Shown: positions 1 to 8,886, numbered from the stretch's first letter. The stretch: 64,000 bases of DNA from Chromohalobacter marismortui (GCF_004364315.1 NZ_SOBR01000001.1:496001-560000); one strand, 5' to 3'. Translations and numbers: made by a program. The notes: generated by a model from the sequence alone, not told the origin.

Positions 1-651
1 GCGCATGGCGCGAATGATGACGTTGGACTCGCGATAGATCAGAAAGGGGGCGCTGCGCTTGCCGGCTTCTTCGGTGATCGCTTCCCAGACCTGCACCAGG
101 TAGTCCATGTCCCACTGCAGTTCCTCGGGGGAACGTCCGATCCCGGCGGTACGTACGATGACGCCCATCTTGTCGGGAACGGTCAGTTGGCCCATGGCAT
201 CCTTGAGTTGCGCGCGATCATCGCCTTCGATGCGCCGCGATATGCCACCGGCACGGGGGTTGTTGGGCATCAGCACCAGAAAGCGCCCCGCCAGGCTGAT
301 GAAGGTGGTCAGCGCGGCGCCTTTGTTGCCGCGCTCTTCCTTGTCCACCTGGACGATGACTTCCTGGCCTTCCTTGAGCACTTCCTTGATGTTGGGACGC
401 CCGGAAGGTTCCTTGGTGAAATACTCCCGCGAGATTTCCTTGAGCGGGAGAAAGCCGTGACGCTCGGCGCCGAAATCGACGAACGCTGCTTCGAGGCTGG
501 GCTCGATACGCGTGATGCGACCACGGTAAATGTTGGCTTTCTTCTGTTCTCGGGCACCGGATTCGATGTCCAGGTCGTACAGGCGTTGTCCATCGACGAG
601 CGCGACGCGCAGCTCTTCGGGCTGTGTCGCGTTGATGAGCATTCGTTTCAT
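1..651 (-). CDS. rne: Ribonuclease E, N-terminal part (cut by window edge)
   Basis: The first 217 residues of RNase E read from the minus strand, and the gene continues off the left edge. RNase E is the essential endoribonuclease of the membrane-associated RNA degradosome and matures rRNA, tRNA and mRNA. The protein opens [18 protein letters not shown], the usual RNase E start, followed by the S1 RNA-binding domain (about residues 35-120) and the start of the RNase H-like region. The ATG at 651 is the only start that fits the family. The gene is divergent from rluC, the same arrangement as in Escherichia coli. In that organism rne is autoregulated through a long leader; the 730-bp gap here leaves room for one, but that is inference. 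Confidence 0.95.
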   Translation of the reverse strand, partial: MKRMLINATQPEELRVALVDGQRLYDLDIESGAREQKKANIYRGRITRIEPSLEAAFVDFGAERHGFLPLKEISREYFTKEPSGRPNIKEVLKEGQEVIVQVDKEERGNKGAALTTFISLAGRFLVLMPNNPRAGGISRRIEGDDRAQLKDAMGQLTVPDKMGVIVRTAGIGRSPEELQWDMDYLVQVWEAITEEAGKRSAPFLIYRESNVIIRAMR

Positions 652-1381
652 GCAAGTCTCACTGACTAGGCGTGCCGGTCTAACGACAAGGCGTGGCAAC
701 GGCGCGTCGAATCGCTTGCTTGCATGCTTGTGCTCAGTGCATGTCGTGACGATGTCTTGGCGACCCGGAGGGCCGAGGGCAACAAGACAGGCATACCAAC
801 GGTCGTCATCGCCCACTGGGCGATGCATGTGATGATGGCCGCCGAATGCGGTGGACGAGTGGGCCCGCCAGCGCTTCGAGGGGTGTTCAACGTCGTTATT
901 CCGTCCGTATAGATCCTGTCGTATACATCCCTGAACACTGTAAGAGCATGTTGAGTACGCAGCGGTGGCAGGACGTGTTCCGGCGGGAGTGTGCCCGTCC
1001 GGCCCTGCGGTCATCCGCTAGACAGCTAGCAATGGATCGATTCGGCACGCCTGCCCCGGCACGGTGTTTATGTCATCCCGCAGGGGTGGCGCCGAGTGTC
1101 TCGTGCGCCCCTGGCGGGCATGGCGTTCCAATCGTTCTTTTCCCGTTGACGCGGCGCGGTATGGGCGTCGCGCGTGGGGAATGTCATGTTCTTCGCTCGG
1201 GCCTGCGTGTCTGCAGAGCAGGCGCAATACATGGGCACTTGATGCCCATTTCAGCGAGTCTCGAATATACCAGTAAAGCGATAACGCAGCAATTGGCGTC
1301 AAGACGATCTCGCTGCGGTAGAATGCCGTGTGGCGTCTAGCGCCGACAATCCGGTGGCATTCGTATAAGGAGAGGGTGCGC
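652..1381. other. Divergent rne/rluC intergenic region with a strong hairpin
   Basis: No convincing gene lies in these 730 bp. A perfect 8-bp stem with a 3-nt loop (CATCGCCC-act-GGGCGATG, 807-825) sits about 155 bp upstream of rne and would be in its leader if transcription starts beyond it. On the rluC side a TAGAAT sequence (1319-1324) could be a -10 box, but no good -35 stands at the normal distance. Short open frames here lack ribosome binding sites and family resemblance. Confidence 0.6.
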
Positions 1382-2329
1382 ATGGCCGAAGGCCGCGACG
1401 TACAGTGGGTGGAAGTAAGCGAAGGGCAGGTCGGGCAACGTATCGACAATTTCTTGCGTACGCGGCTCAAGGGGGCGCCCAAGTCGTTGATCTATCGCAT
1501 CGTGCGCAAGGGCGAGATTCGCGTCAACAAGAAGCGAGTCAAGGCAGACTATCGCCTGGCGCTGGGCGACCTGGTGCGCATCCCGCCCTTGCGTCTGGCG
1601 CCTGAAGAGGCCGTGCGCGAGGTCAGCGATGGACTGCGCAATCTGCTGGCAGGCAGTGTGCTGGTCGAGGGGCCCGACTGGATGGTGCTCAACAAGCCGG
1701 CTGGGCTTGCCGTACACGGTGGCAGTGGCGTGAAGATCGGCTTGATAGAGGCGTTGCGTCAGGTGCGTGACGATCTCGACTTCCTCGAGCTGGTGCACCG
1801 TCTGGATCGCGATACTTCTGGATGTCTGCTCCTGGCCAAGTCGCGCGCGGCGCTGGTGACCTTGAATCAGTCGCTCAAGGCTCATCAGATGGATAAGCAG
1901 TATCTGGCGCTGGTGCAAGGGCGCTGGCCGGCGCGGCGCGAGTTCGTCAGTGCTCGGCTCGATCGCTTCGATGCGGGCAATGGCGAACGCCGTGTGCGTG
2001 TCGACAACCAGGGCAAGGTGTCGCGGACACGCTTCGCCGTGCGCGAGGCGTTCTCGCGTGCCACGCTCATCGAGGCCGCGCCGGTGACCGGGCGGACGCA
2101 CCAGATCCGCGTGCATGCCGCGCACGCCGGCCATGCACTGCTCGGTGACGATAAGTATGGTACTCGCGAGGGGGGCCGATTGGCGCGTGAGCTAAAGCTC
2201 GATCGCCTGTTCCTGCACTCGCATGCCTTGACCTTTCCCGAGCCCACGAGCGGTCGACCGGTGCACGTCAAGGCGCCGTTGGGGGACGCGCTCGAAACGG
2301 TGCTGGCGAACGCGCGGCGTGCCGATTGA
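1382..2329 (+). CDS. rluC: 23S rRNA pseudouridine synthase RluC (955/2504/2580)
   Basis: Isomerises three uridines of 23S rRNA to pseudouridine. At 315 aa the length matches E. coli RluC. An N-terminal S4 RNA-binding domain (about residues 15-75, with the motif GQRIDNFL) is followed by the RluA-type catalytic domain. The signature HRLDRDTSG places the catalytic aspartate at residue 144, the same number as in E. coli. The ATG at 1382 is chosen because AAGGAGAG precedes it at good spacing; an in-frame ATG at 1328 would add 18 residues that the family lacks. The gene is followed at 60 bp by a HAD phosphatase on the same strand. Confidence 0.95.
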   Translation: MAEGRDVQWVEVSEGQVGQRIDNFLRTRLKGAPKSLIYRIVRKGEIRVNKKRVKADYRLALGDLVRIPPLRLAPEEAVREVSDGLRNLLAGSVLVEGPDWMVLNKPAGLAVHGGSGVKIGLIEALRQVRDDLDFLELVHRLDRDTSGCLLLAKSRAALVTLNQSLKAHQMDKQYLALVQGRWPARREFVSARLDRFDAGNGERRVRVDNQGKVSRTRFAVREAFSRATLIEAAPVTGRTHQIRVHAAHAGHALLGDDKYGTREGGRLARELKLDRLFLHSHALTFPEPTSGRPVHVKAPLGDALETVLANARRAD

Positions 2330-2389
2330 GGGCTGCATGGGCCGCGAGGGTGCGGCATCGGATGATGTCATCGATGAGGGGAAAGTGGT

Positions 2390-3103
2390 TTGCGCTATCG
2401 TTTAGTGATTTTCGACTGGGACGGCACCCTGATGGATTCTGTGGCGCGGATCGTCGCGTGCATGCAGGCGGCCGCGCATGATGTCGGTTGGACGCCACTC
2501 TCGGATGCGGCAGTACGCGACATCATCGGGTTAGGGCTGCCGGAGGCCATTGCTCAGCTATGTCCCGGCATGTCCATGGAACAGCGTGAGCGCTTGCGCG
2601 AGCATTATTCGGCGCATTTCGTCGCCGCCGAGCGGGAGCCGATGCCCTTCTTTGACGGGGTGGCGACCGGCATGCAGCGGCTGCGTGGCGAGTCGGGCCT
2701 GCGGCTGGCGGTGGCGACCGGCAAGAGCCGTCGTGGTCTGGAGCGCGTTTTCACGCGCACAGGCAGCGGCGAATGGTTTCACGCTAGCCGTACGGCCGAT
2801 GAGACGCTGTCCAAGCCGCACCCGCGCATGCTGGAAGAGTTGCTGACCGAGATGCGCCTGGCCCCGGAGGAGGCGTTGATGGTGGGCGATACCGAGTACG
2901 ACATGGAAATGGCGCGGGCGTTGGGCATGGACCGCATAGCAGTGACCTATGGCGTGCATGCCCGCGAGCGCCTGGCGCGTAGCGAGCCGCTGCTGCTGGC
3001 CGATACGTTCCCGGCATTGATCGATTGGCTGTATGCGGCGCCCCCGCAGGATGCCAAGGCGTCGGCATCGAGCGCCACGCGAGCAAGGAGTGACCACTCA
3101 TGA
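2390..3103 (+). CDS. HAD-superfamily (IA) phosphatase, Gph-like
   Basis: A 237-aa haloacid-dehalogenase-type hydrolase. Motif I is DWDGTLMDS (residues 9-17), with both catalytic aspartates. The central ATGKSRRG carries the motif II threonine, and MVGDTEYDMEMA near residue 165 supplies the metal-binding acidic residues. The cap domain between motifs I and II is of the helical C1 type, as in phosphoglycolate phosphatases. The true substrate cannot be read from sequence, so no symbol is given. The start is a TTG at 2390 preceded by GAGGGGAAAG; no in-frame ATG exists before motif I. The stop codon overlaps the next start (ATGA), suggesting translational coupling with the S49 peptidase. Confidence 0.85.
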   Translation: MRYRLVIFDWDGTLMDSVARIVACMQAAAHDVGWTPLSDAAVRDIIGLGLPEAIAQLCPGMSMEQRERLREHYSAHFVAAEREPMPFFDGVATGMQRLRGESGLRLAVATGKSRRGLERVFTRTGSGEWFHASRTADETLSKPHPRMLEELLTEMRLAPEEALMVGDTEYDMEMARALGMDRIAVTYGVHARERLARSEPLLLADTFPALIDWLYAAPPQDAKASASSATRARSDHS

Positions 3104-4179
3104 GTGACGATAAGCATGGAGATGCCTGGACGCAGGGGCCCGAAGTCGAGCGAGCGTCGCGTGGACGTGAGCGTGCCGAGGAGCGTGACGAAGCGTCGAT
3201 AAGCGACCCCGAACGCTTGCGTGAACTACGCCGTTTGCGGGAGCAGCGCATGCTCGATCGCTGGATCGACGGGGTGCTCGTCGAACAGCGACGCTCACGG
3301 CGCTGGAAGCTGTTCTTTCGACTGGTGCTGGTGCTGCTGGTGGCGACATCGCTGGCGATGACGGCATATGCGCTCTTCTTCGCCGGGCGTGATATGCCCG
3401 GTGGCGTCGGCGCTCCCCATGTGGGGGTCGTCGAGATCAATGGGGTGATCGATGCCAATGGCGAGGCGAATGCCGAGCGGATCATCGAGGGGTTGCGTGC
3501 CGCGTGGCAGGCCCCGGCATCGCGGGCGGTGGTGCTGCATGTCAATAGCCCCGGCGGCAGCCCGGTGCAGTCGCAGCGTGTCTATGACGAGGTGCAGCGT
3601 CTGACGAAAAAGGGTGATAAGCCGATCGTCGCGGTGATCGAGGACATCGGCGCGAGCGGTGCCTATTACATTGCCGCGGCGGCGGACGATATCTATGCCG
3701 CCCCGGCGAGTTTGGTGGGGTCGATAGGCGTCATCTACTCCGGCTTCGGCATGCAGGGGGCCATCGATAAGCTGGGCATCGAGCGTCGTGTCTTCACTGC
3801 CGGCGACAACAAGGCCTTTCTCGATCCCTTCTCTCCGATACGCGACGAGCAACGCAAGTTCTGGCAGCAAGTACTGGATACCACGCACCGCCAGTTCATC
3901 GAAGACGTCAAACGCGGGCGCGGTGAGCGCCTGGCCGACGATCCCAGGCTCTTTTCCGGCTTGATCTGGACCGGTGAGCAAGCACTCGGGCTGGGGCTGA
4001 TCGATGGGCTGAGCAGTATCGATGCGCTGTCGCGGGAACGCTTCGGCGGCGTGCCGAGACGGGATTACACGCCTGCACTTGACCCCTTGAGTCGCTTGTC
4101 GCGCCAGTTGGGGCGTGTCGCAGCGGAGTGGGCCGGGGTTTCCAGCAATGCGTCGCCCGTACGGTACCAAGTGCAATGA
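3100..4179 (+). CDS. sppA: Signal peptide peptidase SppA-type, family S49
   Basis: A 359-aa membrane-anchored serine protease of the short (Bacillus SppA-like) S49 type, which degrades cleaved signal peptides. A charged cytoplasmic N-terminus (1-70) precedes one membrane segment (about 72-95) and then the ClpP-like protease fold. The proposed nucleophile is Ser186 in IGASGAYY and the general base Lys238 in GDNKAF; the spacing of 52 residues equals that of the Ser/Lys dyad in Bacillus subtilis SppA. The NSPGGSP motif near 149 is also typical. The N-terminal cytoplasmic stretch is long and highly charged. It overlaps the upstream phosphatase by 4 nt and converges on yceF with only a 16-bp gap. 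Confidence 0.9.
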   Translation: MSDDKHGDAWTQGPEVERASRGRERAEERDEASISDPERLRELRRLREQRMLDRWIDGVLVEQRRSRRWKLFFRLVLVLLVATSLAMTAYALFFAGRDMPGGVGAPHVGVVEINGVIDANGEANAERIIEGLRAAWQAPASRAVVLHVNSPGGSPVQSQRVYDEVQRLTKKGDKPIVAVIEDIGASGAYYIAAAADDIYAAPASLVGSIGVIYSGFGMQGAIDKLGIERRVFTAGDNKAFLDPFSPIRDEQRKFWQQVLDTTHRQFIEDVKRGRGERLADDPRLFSGLIWTGEQALGLGLIDGLSSIDALSRERFGGVPRRDYTPALDPLSRLSRQLGRVAAEWAGVSSNASPVRYQVQ

Positions 4180-4195
4180 CGACATCAGGCCGGGT

Positions 4196-4777
4196 TCAGC
4201 CCAGCGGGTCGAGGCCGGCCTCGCGCAGCATTTCGCACAGGCGTATCAGCGGCAGGCCGATCAAGGTGTTGGGGTCGCGGCCCTCGAGGCGCTCGAAGAG
4301 CGTGATGCCCAGGCCTTCCATGCGAAAGCTGCCGGCACTATCCAGCGGGCGCTCCTTGTCGACGTAACGCTCGATCTGGGTGTCGCTGAGTTCGCGGAAC
4401 ACCACGTCATAGCGTTCGTGATCGACCCAATGACGCGCGTGGGTGGTATCGATGAGCGCGATGCCGGTCAGGAAGTGGACGTGTCGTCCCGAAAAGCGGT
4501 GCAGGTTGGCGCGGGCGGTGGCCATGTCGCCGGGCTTGCCGAGTATCTCGCCGTCGAACAGGCAGACCTGGTCGGCGCCGATGATCAGGTGATCGGGGTA
4601 CTCGCCGGCCAGGGCCGTGGCCTTGCCCAGGGCGAGGCGGTGCACGAGGGCCTGGGGGGATTCTCGGGGGTGCGGCGTTTCGTCGATGTCCGGCGCGGCC
4701 CATGCATAGGGCAGCTCGAGGCGATCGAGAAGCTGGCGGCGCCAGCGGGAGCCGGAAGCGAGCACGAGGCGAGTCAT
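4196..4777 (-). CDS. yceF: 7-methyl-GTP pyrophosphatase, Maf family (YceF)
   Basis: A 193-aa nucleoside-triphosphate pyrophosphatase that hydrolyses modified nucleotides such as 7-methyl-GTP. The N-terminal SGSRWRRQLL matches the Maf signature, including the WRR variant of the YceF subgroup. HPRESPQALV, GADQVCLFDGEILGKP and the C-terminal GITLFERLEGRDPNTL also match YceF closely. The start at 4777 is preceded by AAGGAGA; a longer reading to 4846 would add 23 unrelated residues. It is divergent from yceD, reproducing the E. coli yceF-yceD-rpmF-plsX neighbourhood. Confidence 0.93.
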   Translation of the reverse strand: MTRLVLASGSRWRRQLLDRLELPYAWAAPDIDETPHPRESPQALVHRLALGKATALAGEYPDHLIIGADQVCLFDGEILGKPGDMATARANLHRFSGRHVHFLTGIALIDTTHARHWVDHERYDVVFRELSDTQIERYVDKERPLDSAGSFRMEGLGITLFERLEGRDPNTLIGLPLIRLCEMLREAGLDPLG

Positions 4778-4863
4778 GGCGTCTCCTTGAAAAACGATGG
4801 CGGTGCGATACGCATCACGACGCAGTTTGCCGCGTAGCGTGAGCACTGTACAGCGAGCTTGTT

Positions 4864-4892
4864 TTGACAGCGTCGGGGTGAGTCCCTATTAT
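4864..4892 (+). promoter_or_regulatory. Near-consensus sigma-70 promoter of the yceD-rpmF-plsX-fab run
   Basis: TTGACA (4864-4869) and TATTAT (4887-4892) are separated by exactly 17 bp. Transcription would start near 4898-4900, only a few bases before the yceD ATG at 4902, and no Shine-Dalgarno sequence stands before that ATG. Confidence 0.8.
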
Positions 4893-4901
4893 TGCGCGCC
4901 T

Positions 4902-5429
4902 ATGTTAACCACACGACTCCCCAAGCAGGTCGAGCCCTACAAGCTCGCTGCCAATCGTGAACGTCTCGAAGGGCTGGCTGCGCTCGATGCCATGCCGCGT
5001 CTTGGCGAAGAGATCGGCGCGCAGCACGGCGACTGCGAGGTGCGCCTGAGTTTCGATATCGATACGCAAGGGCGGCGCCTCATGGATGGCCACCTCTTGG
5101 CACATGTGCAGATGCCTTGCAGGCGCTGCCTGGAGCTCATGCCGGTGACGCTGGAGAGTCGCATTCTGCTGGGACTGGTCAGCGATGACAGCCTGGCGGG
5201 CGAGTTGCCGAGCGACTATGAGCCGGTATTGGTGGAAAACGAGCAGCTGAATCTTCTGCCGGTAGTCGAGGATGAGCTCATCCTCAGCCTGCCTCAGGTG
5301 ATTTATCATGACGAAGCGGATTGCGCCGTTTCGCGCGACCAGCTGGAAAGCGGCGCTGATGCCGACGTGTCGGAGCAGCGTTCTACAAGTCCTTTCGAGG
5401 TGTTACGCAACTTGAAAGGCAAACTTTGA
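4902..5429 (+). CDS. yceD: DUF177 / YceD, 23S rRNA accumulation protein
   Basis: A 175-aa YceD-family protein. The family is linked to 23S rRNA accumulation and is nearly always next to rpmF. The conserved paired cysteines are in MPCRRCLELM (about residues 69-78), followed by the acidic VVEDELILSLPQV block and a second Cys near the C-terminus. The ATG at 4902 is chosen by length and because the strong promoter ends just upstream; a GTG at 4878 would lie inside the promoter spacer. The lack of a ribosome binding site suggests leaderless-type initiation. rpmF follows at 29 bp. Confidence 0.88.
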   Translation: MLTTRLPKQVEPYKLAANRERLEGLAALDAMPRLGEEIGAQHGDCEVRLSFDIDTQGRRLMDGHLLAHVQMPCRRCLELMPVTLESRILLGLVSDDSLAGELPSDYEPVLVENEQLNLLPVVEDELILSLPQVIYHDEADCAVSRDQLESGADADVSEQRSTSPFEVLRNLKGKL

Positions 5430-5458
5430 ATCATCGTCGACACTCTGGAGTGTAACCC

Positions 5459-5629
5459 ATGGCAGTTCAACAGAACCGCAAGACCCGTTCCAAGCGTGGC
5501 ATGCGTCGTAGCCACGATGCGTTGAGCGGACCGACCCTGTCCCAGGACAAGGAAACCGGCACTACGCATCGTCGTCACCATGTCGCGCCGGATGGCTTCT
5601 ACCGCGGCCGCAAGGTCGTCGACGTTTAA
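5459..5629 (+). CDS. rpmF: 50S ribosomal protein L32
   Basis: A 56-aa ribosomal protein L32. The N-terminus [17 protein letters not shown] is the family signature, including the basic RNA-binding stretch; the C-terminal half is [14 protein letters not shown]. The cysteines found in some L32 forms are absent, as in other gammaproteobacteria. CTGGAG lies 9 bp before the ATG. It sits between yceD and plsX, the universal arrangement that couples ribosome production to lipid synthesis. Confidence 0.96.
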   Translation: MAVQQNRKTRSKRGMRRSHDALSGPTLSQDKETGTTHRRHHVAPDGFYRGRKVVDV

Positions 5630-5647
5630 GACGTCGTCGACGCGCAC

Positions 5648-6781
5648 GTGACAGTGCGAATCGCTATCGATGCGATGGGCGGGGACATGGGTCCCCGCGC
5701 CACCGTCATCGGCTCTCTCCAGGCGCTCGCCATGCATCCGAATCTCGAGATTCAGTTGCACGGCCCGCACGATGCGCTGGAGGCCGAGCTAGAGTCCCTT
5801 CCCAAACGCCTTTCCGGCTACCGTCCCCGTCTTGTCCTGCAACACGCGCCGCGTGTCATTTCGCAGGCCATGAGGGCGGCCAATGCGTTGCGTGAGGCTG
5901 ATGGGTCCAGCATGTTGAGTGCCATTGCGAGCGTTCGTGACGGGCACGTGCATGCCTGCGTCAGCGCCGGCAATACCGGGGCGCTGATGGGGCTTGCTCG
6001 GCGTGAGCTGGGCACGGTCACGGGCATTGCACGTCCAGCCATCAGCACGGCGGTTCCCACTCAGGGTGGCGGGCAATGTTACTTGCTCGATCTCGGGGGC
6101 AATGTCGATGTGCAGGCGCGTCACCTGATGGATTTCGCGCGCATGGGCGCGGTGATGGCGCGCGTGATCGATGGCTTGGCGATGCCGCGTGTAGCGCTGC
6201 TGAATATCGGCGTCGAGGCCAATAAAGGCGTGCCCAGCGTTCGCGAGGCGGATGAGCGTCTGCGCGAGATCATGGCGAGTGACCGGCGTGGCTTTACCTT
6301 CGACTATATCGGCTATCTCGAAGGCGATGGCATTTTCTCCGGAGCGGCGGATGTCGTGGTCTGTGATGGCTTCGTCGGCAATGCGGTTCTCAAGGCCAGC
6401 GAAGGCTTGGCGACGATGCTGATGTCGCGCTTGCAGGAAACGTTCGAGGCACACCTGACCACACGCGTGGTGCGTGCCATGGCGCGACCTGCGTTACTGC
6501 GTCTCAAGCGTCGGCTGGACCCGGTGCGCTATAATGGCGCCAGCCTTCTAGGCTTGGCGGGCATTGTCGTCAAGAGTCACGGCGGGGCGGATGCCAAGGG
6601 ATTTGCTTATGCCATTTCACGCGCGGTACGCGAGATCGATAGGGACTTGCCTTCGCATCTGGCGCGCGAGTTGAGCGCTGCTTCATGTCCTGAGCCTTCT
6701 ATCCACTCGGCCGCTAGGCGCACCGACCGAGTGGATAGCGGGTTGGCAAGCGATGCTCAATCCGACGACTCCCATCCTTAA
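5648..6781 (+). CDS. plsX: Phosphate acyltransferase PlsX
   Basis: A 377-aa peripheral membrane enzyme that converts acyl-ACP and phosphate to acyl-phosphate, the first step of the PlsX/PlsY route to phosphatidic acid. The N-terminus [12 protein letters not shown] is diagnostic, followed by [11 protein letters not shown] and [14 protein letters not shown]. The start is a GTG at 5648, 18 bp after rpmF. Compared with E. coli PlsX (about 356 aa) the C-terminus carries a poorly conserved extension after HLARELSA. The DNA for this extension contains a 12-bp inverted repeat. fabD begins 11 bp downstream. Confidence 0.95.
   Translation: MTVRIAIDAMGGDMGPRATVIGSLQALAMHPNLEIQLHGPHDALEAELESLPKRLSGYRPRLVLQHAPRVISQAMRAANALREADGSSMLSAIASVRDGHVHACVSAGNTGALMGLARRELGTVTGIARPAISTAVPTQGGGQCYLLDLGGNVDVQARHLMDFARMGAVMARVIDGLAMPRVALLNIGVEANKGVPSVREADERLREIMASDRRGFTFDYIGYLEGDGIFSGAADVVVCDGFVGNAVLKASEGLATMLMSRLQETFEAHLTTRVVRAMARPALLRLKRRLDPVRYNGASLLGLAGIVVKSHGGADAKGFAYAISRAVREIDRDLPSHLARELSAASCPEPSIHSAARRTDRVDSGLASDAQSDDSHP
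6699..6738 (+). repeat. 12-bp inverted repeat in the plsX 3' end
   Basis: Perfect arms 6699-6710 (CTATCCACTCGG) and 6727-6738 with a 16-nt loop, inside the plsX C-terminal extension and about 55 bp before the fabD ATG. There is no T-run, so it is not a standard terminator; mRNA processing, stabilisation or attenuation between plsX and fabD are possible. Confidence 0.7.
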
Positions 6782-6792
6782 AGGTGACTGTC

Positions 6793-7749
6793 ATGACACA
6801 ATCCCTCGCCCTCGTCTTTCCGGGGCAGGGCTCCCAGCAGGTCGGCATGCTGAGGGAGCTGGCCGAACGCTACAGCGTTGTGCGGACCACGTTCGATGAA
6901 GCGTCGGGTGCGTTAGGCTACGATCTCTGGAAAATCGTTCAAGAGGGCCCGGCAGGCGCCCTGAACGCCACGGCCTGCACGCAGCCGGCATTACTGACCT
7001 CCAGCGTCGCGATCTGGCGCGTCTGGCAAGAGCTCGAAGGCCCGCGTCCCCTGGTCATGGCTGGCCATAGTCTGGGTGAGTACAGTGCCATGGTGTGCGC
7101 CGGGGTCATCAGCTTCGCGGAAGGTGTGCGACTGGTACGCTTGCGCGGCGAGGCGATGCAGGCGGCGGTGCCGGAAGGTCACGGCGCGATGGCCGCGGTG
7201 CTCGGTCTCGATGACGAAACGGTCGAGTCGGCATGCCGTGAGGCAGCGCAAGATGAAGTGGTCGCGGCGGTCAACTATAATGCGCCGGGACAGGTCGTGA
7301 TCGCCGGCAACAAGGCGGCCGTGGATCGCGCGATTGCGCTGTGCCAGTCGGCGGGCGCCAAGCGTGCCTTGCCGCTGCCGGTGTCGGTGCCGTCGCATTG
7401 CAGTCTGATGCGGCCGGCCGCCGAGCGTTTGTCGGCCGAAATGGATCGACTCGATCTGCGTACGCCGCGCTATGCCGTGGTGCAGAATGTCGATGCGCTC
7501 GAACATGATGACGTGCAGACGCTCAGTCAGCGCCTCGTCGAGCAGCTGTATCGTCCGGTACGCTGGACGGATTGCGTCAACGCCATGTATGAACGTGGCG
7601 CTCGGGTCTTCGTCGAGTGCGGGCCCGGCAAGGTGCTGACCGGACTCAACAAGCGGATTCAACGTCAAGCCAAAGGGCTTGCCGTCAACGACCCCGAGTC
7701 GCTGGAAAGCGCGCTTGAACTGGCGCGCAGCGAAGGGGAGCAGTCTTAG
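6793..7749 (+). CDS. fabD: Malonyl-CoA:ACP transacylase FabD
   Basis: A 318-aa cytosolic enzyme that transfers malonyl groups from CoA to acyl carrier protein, supplying all extension units of fatty-acid synthesis. FPGQGSQ opens the protein (residues 9-15). The GHSLGEYSA motif holds the nucleophile Ser93, and VPSHCSLM holds the catalytic His202; both are within one residue of their E. coli positions. The ATG at 6793 is preferred over an in-frame GTG at 6784 because AAAGG stands 8 bp before it and the protein then begins MTQ as in E. coli. It lies in the plsX-fabD-fabG-acpP-fabF order typical of gammaproteobacteria. Confidence 0.96.
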   Translation: MTQSLALVFPGQGSQQVGMLRELAERYSVVRTTFDEASGALGYDLWKIVQEGPAGALNATACTQPALLTSSVAIWRVWQELEGPRPLVMAGHSLGEYSAMVCAGVISFAEGVRLVRLRGEAMQAAVPEGHGAMAAVLGLDDETVESACREAAQDEVVAAVNYNAPGQVVIAGNKAAVDRAIALCQSAGAKRALPLPVSVPSHCSLMRPAAERLSAEMDRLDLRTPRYAVVQNVDALEHDDVQTLSQRLVEQLYRPVRWTDCVNAMYERGARVFVECGPGKVLTGLNKRIQRQAKGLAVNDPESLESALELARSEGEQS

Positions 7750-7769
7750 TGATGAATGCGGGAAACCAG

Positions 7770-8513
7770 ATGACAAGCGAACGCAGGGTAGCCCTGGTCA
7801 CCGGTGCCAGTCGCGGTATCGGTCAGGCAATCGCCCGTGAGCTGGGCCGTCAAGGACGTATCGTGATCGGCACCGCGACCAGCCAGGCCGGTGCCGACGG
7901 CATCGATGCCGATCTCAAGGCGCATGATATCGCGGGGGCCGGGCGGGTGCTCGATGTCACCGATCAGGAGAGTGTCGAGCACCTCATCAAGGCGATCGGC
8001 GATGAATTCGGCGCCCCGACCATATTGGTCAACAACGCCGGTATTACGCGTGACAACCTGCTGATGCGCATGAAAGAAGACGAGTGGGATGCGGTGCTCG
8101 ACACCAATCTCAAATCGCTCTATCGCGTCACCAAAGCATGCGTGCGCGGCATGACCAAGGCACGCTTCGGGCGTATCGTGAGCATCAGCTCGGTCGTCGC
8201 CACCATGGGCAATCTGGGGCAGACCAACTATGCGGCGGCCAAGGCCGGCATGGAAGGCTTTTCGCGTTCCCTGGCACGCGAAGTCGCTTCGCGGGGCATT
8301 ACCGTCAACAGCGTGGCGCCGGGATTCATCGCCACGGATATGACGCAGGCCTTGCCCGAAGCCCAGCATGAAGCGCTGCTGGGGCAGATTCCTCTCTCGC
8401 GTTTGGGCGCTCCCGAGGAAATTGCCGCCGCCGTGGGTTTTCTCACCAGCGACAATGCCGGCTACATTACGGGTGAGACGCTGCAGGTCAATGGCGGCAT
8501 GAATATGCGTTGA
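7770..8513 (+). CDS. fabG: 3-oxoacyl-ACP reductase FabG
   Basis: A 247-aa short-chain dehydrogenase that reduces 3-ketoacyl-ACP with NADPH in each elongation cycle. The nucleotide-binding TGASRGIG (residues 11-18), NNAG (88-91) and the catalytic Ser141, Tyr154 and Lys158 (YAAAK) are all present. The ATG at 7770 gives the normal N-terminus and has GGGAA upstream; in-frame starts at 7749 and 7752 would add up to 7 residues and overlap fabD. The last residues GGMNMR end as usual. A 99-bp gap with its own promoter separates it from acpP. Confidence 0.95.
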   Translation: MTSERRVALVTGASRGIGQAIARELGRQGRIVIGTATSQAGADGIDADLKAHDIAGAGRVLDVTDQESVEHLIKAIGDEFGAPTILVNNAGITRDNLLMRMKEDEWDAVLDTNLKSLYRVTKACVRGMTKARFGRIVSISSVVATMGNLGQTNYAAAKAGMEGFSRSLAREVASRGITVNSVAPGFIATDMTQALPEAQHEALLGQIPLSRLGAPEEIAAAVGFLTSDNAGYITGETLQVNGGMNMR

Positions 8514-8531
8514 CGCCCCTGAAGGCGCTGG

Positions 8532-8558
8532 TTGCGTCGTCTGGGAGCGGTCTATAAA
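8532..8558 (+). promoter_or_regulatory. Probable acpP promoter
   Basis: TTGCGT (8532-8537) and TATAAA (8553-8558), spacer 15 bp, in the 99-bp gap before acpP. A separate promoter would suit the very high demand for acyl carrier protein. The spacer is shorter than ideal, so the -35 assignment is uncertain. Confidence 0.45.
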
Positions 8559-8612
8559 CTACCCGCAGCTTTCCAGAGCTAGCGGATTCGTACCACTAGG
8601 AGTAACAAGAGA

Positions 8613-8846
8613 ATGAGCACCATCGAAGAGCGCGTGAAGAAGGTTGTGGCTGAGCGCCTGAACGTCAAGGAAGAAGACATCCAGAACACGTCTTCCTTCA
8701 CCGAGGATCTCGGCGCCGACTCGCTGGATACTGTCGAGCTAGTGATGGCGCTCGAAGAGGAATTCGATACCGAGATTCCCGATGAAGAAGCCGAGAAGAT
8801 CACGACCGTTCAGGAAGCGATCGATTACGTCGTCGCTCACCAGTAA
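8613..8846 (+). CDS. acpP: Acyl carrier protein
   Basis: A 77-aa acidic acyl carrier protein that carries growing acyl chains through fatty-acid synthesis. The phosphopantetheine attachment site is Ser37 in GADSLDT, exactly as in E. coli AcpP. Helix II ([15 protein letters not shown]) is intact. AGGAG precedes the ATG. The gene has its own probable promoter upstream and a strong hairpin terminator downstream, so it can be expressed as a monocistronic message inside the fab cluster. Confidence 0.97.
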   Translation: MSTIEERVKKVVAERLNVKEEDIQNTSSFTEDLGADSLDTVELVMALEEEFDTEIPDEEAEKITTVQEAIDYVVAHQ

Positions 8847-8886
8847 GTAGAGCGGGACCGGGGTATCCGGTTCGATATCGACTCGC

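Noticed and set aside
7749-7769. Upstream in-frame starts for fabG (7749, 7752)
   Set aside because: They extend the protein beyond the usual FabG N-terminus; the ATG at 7770 has a better ribosome site.
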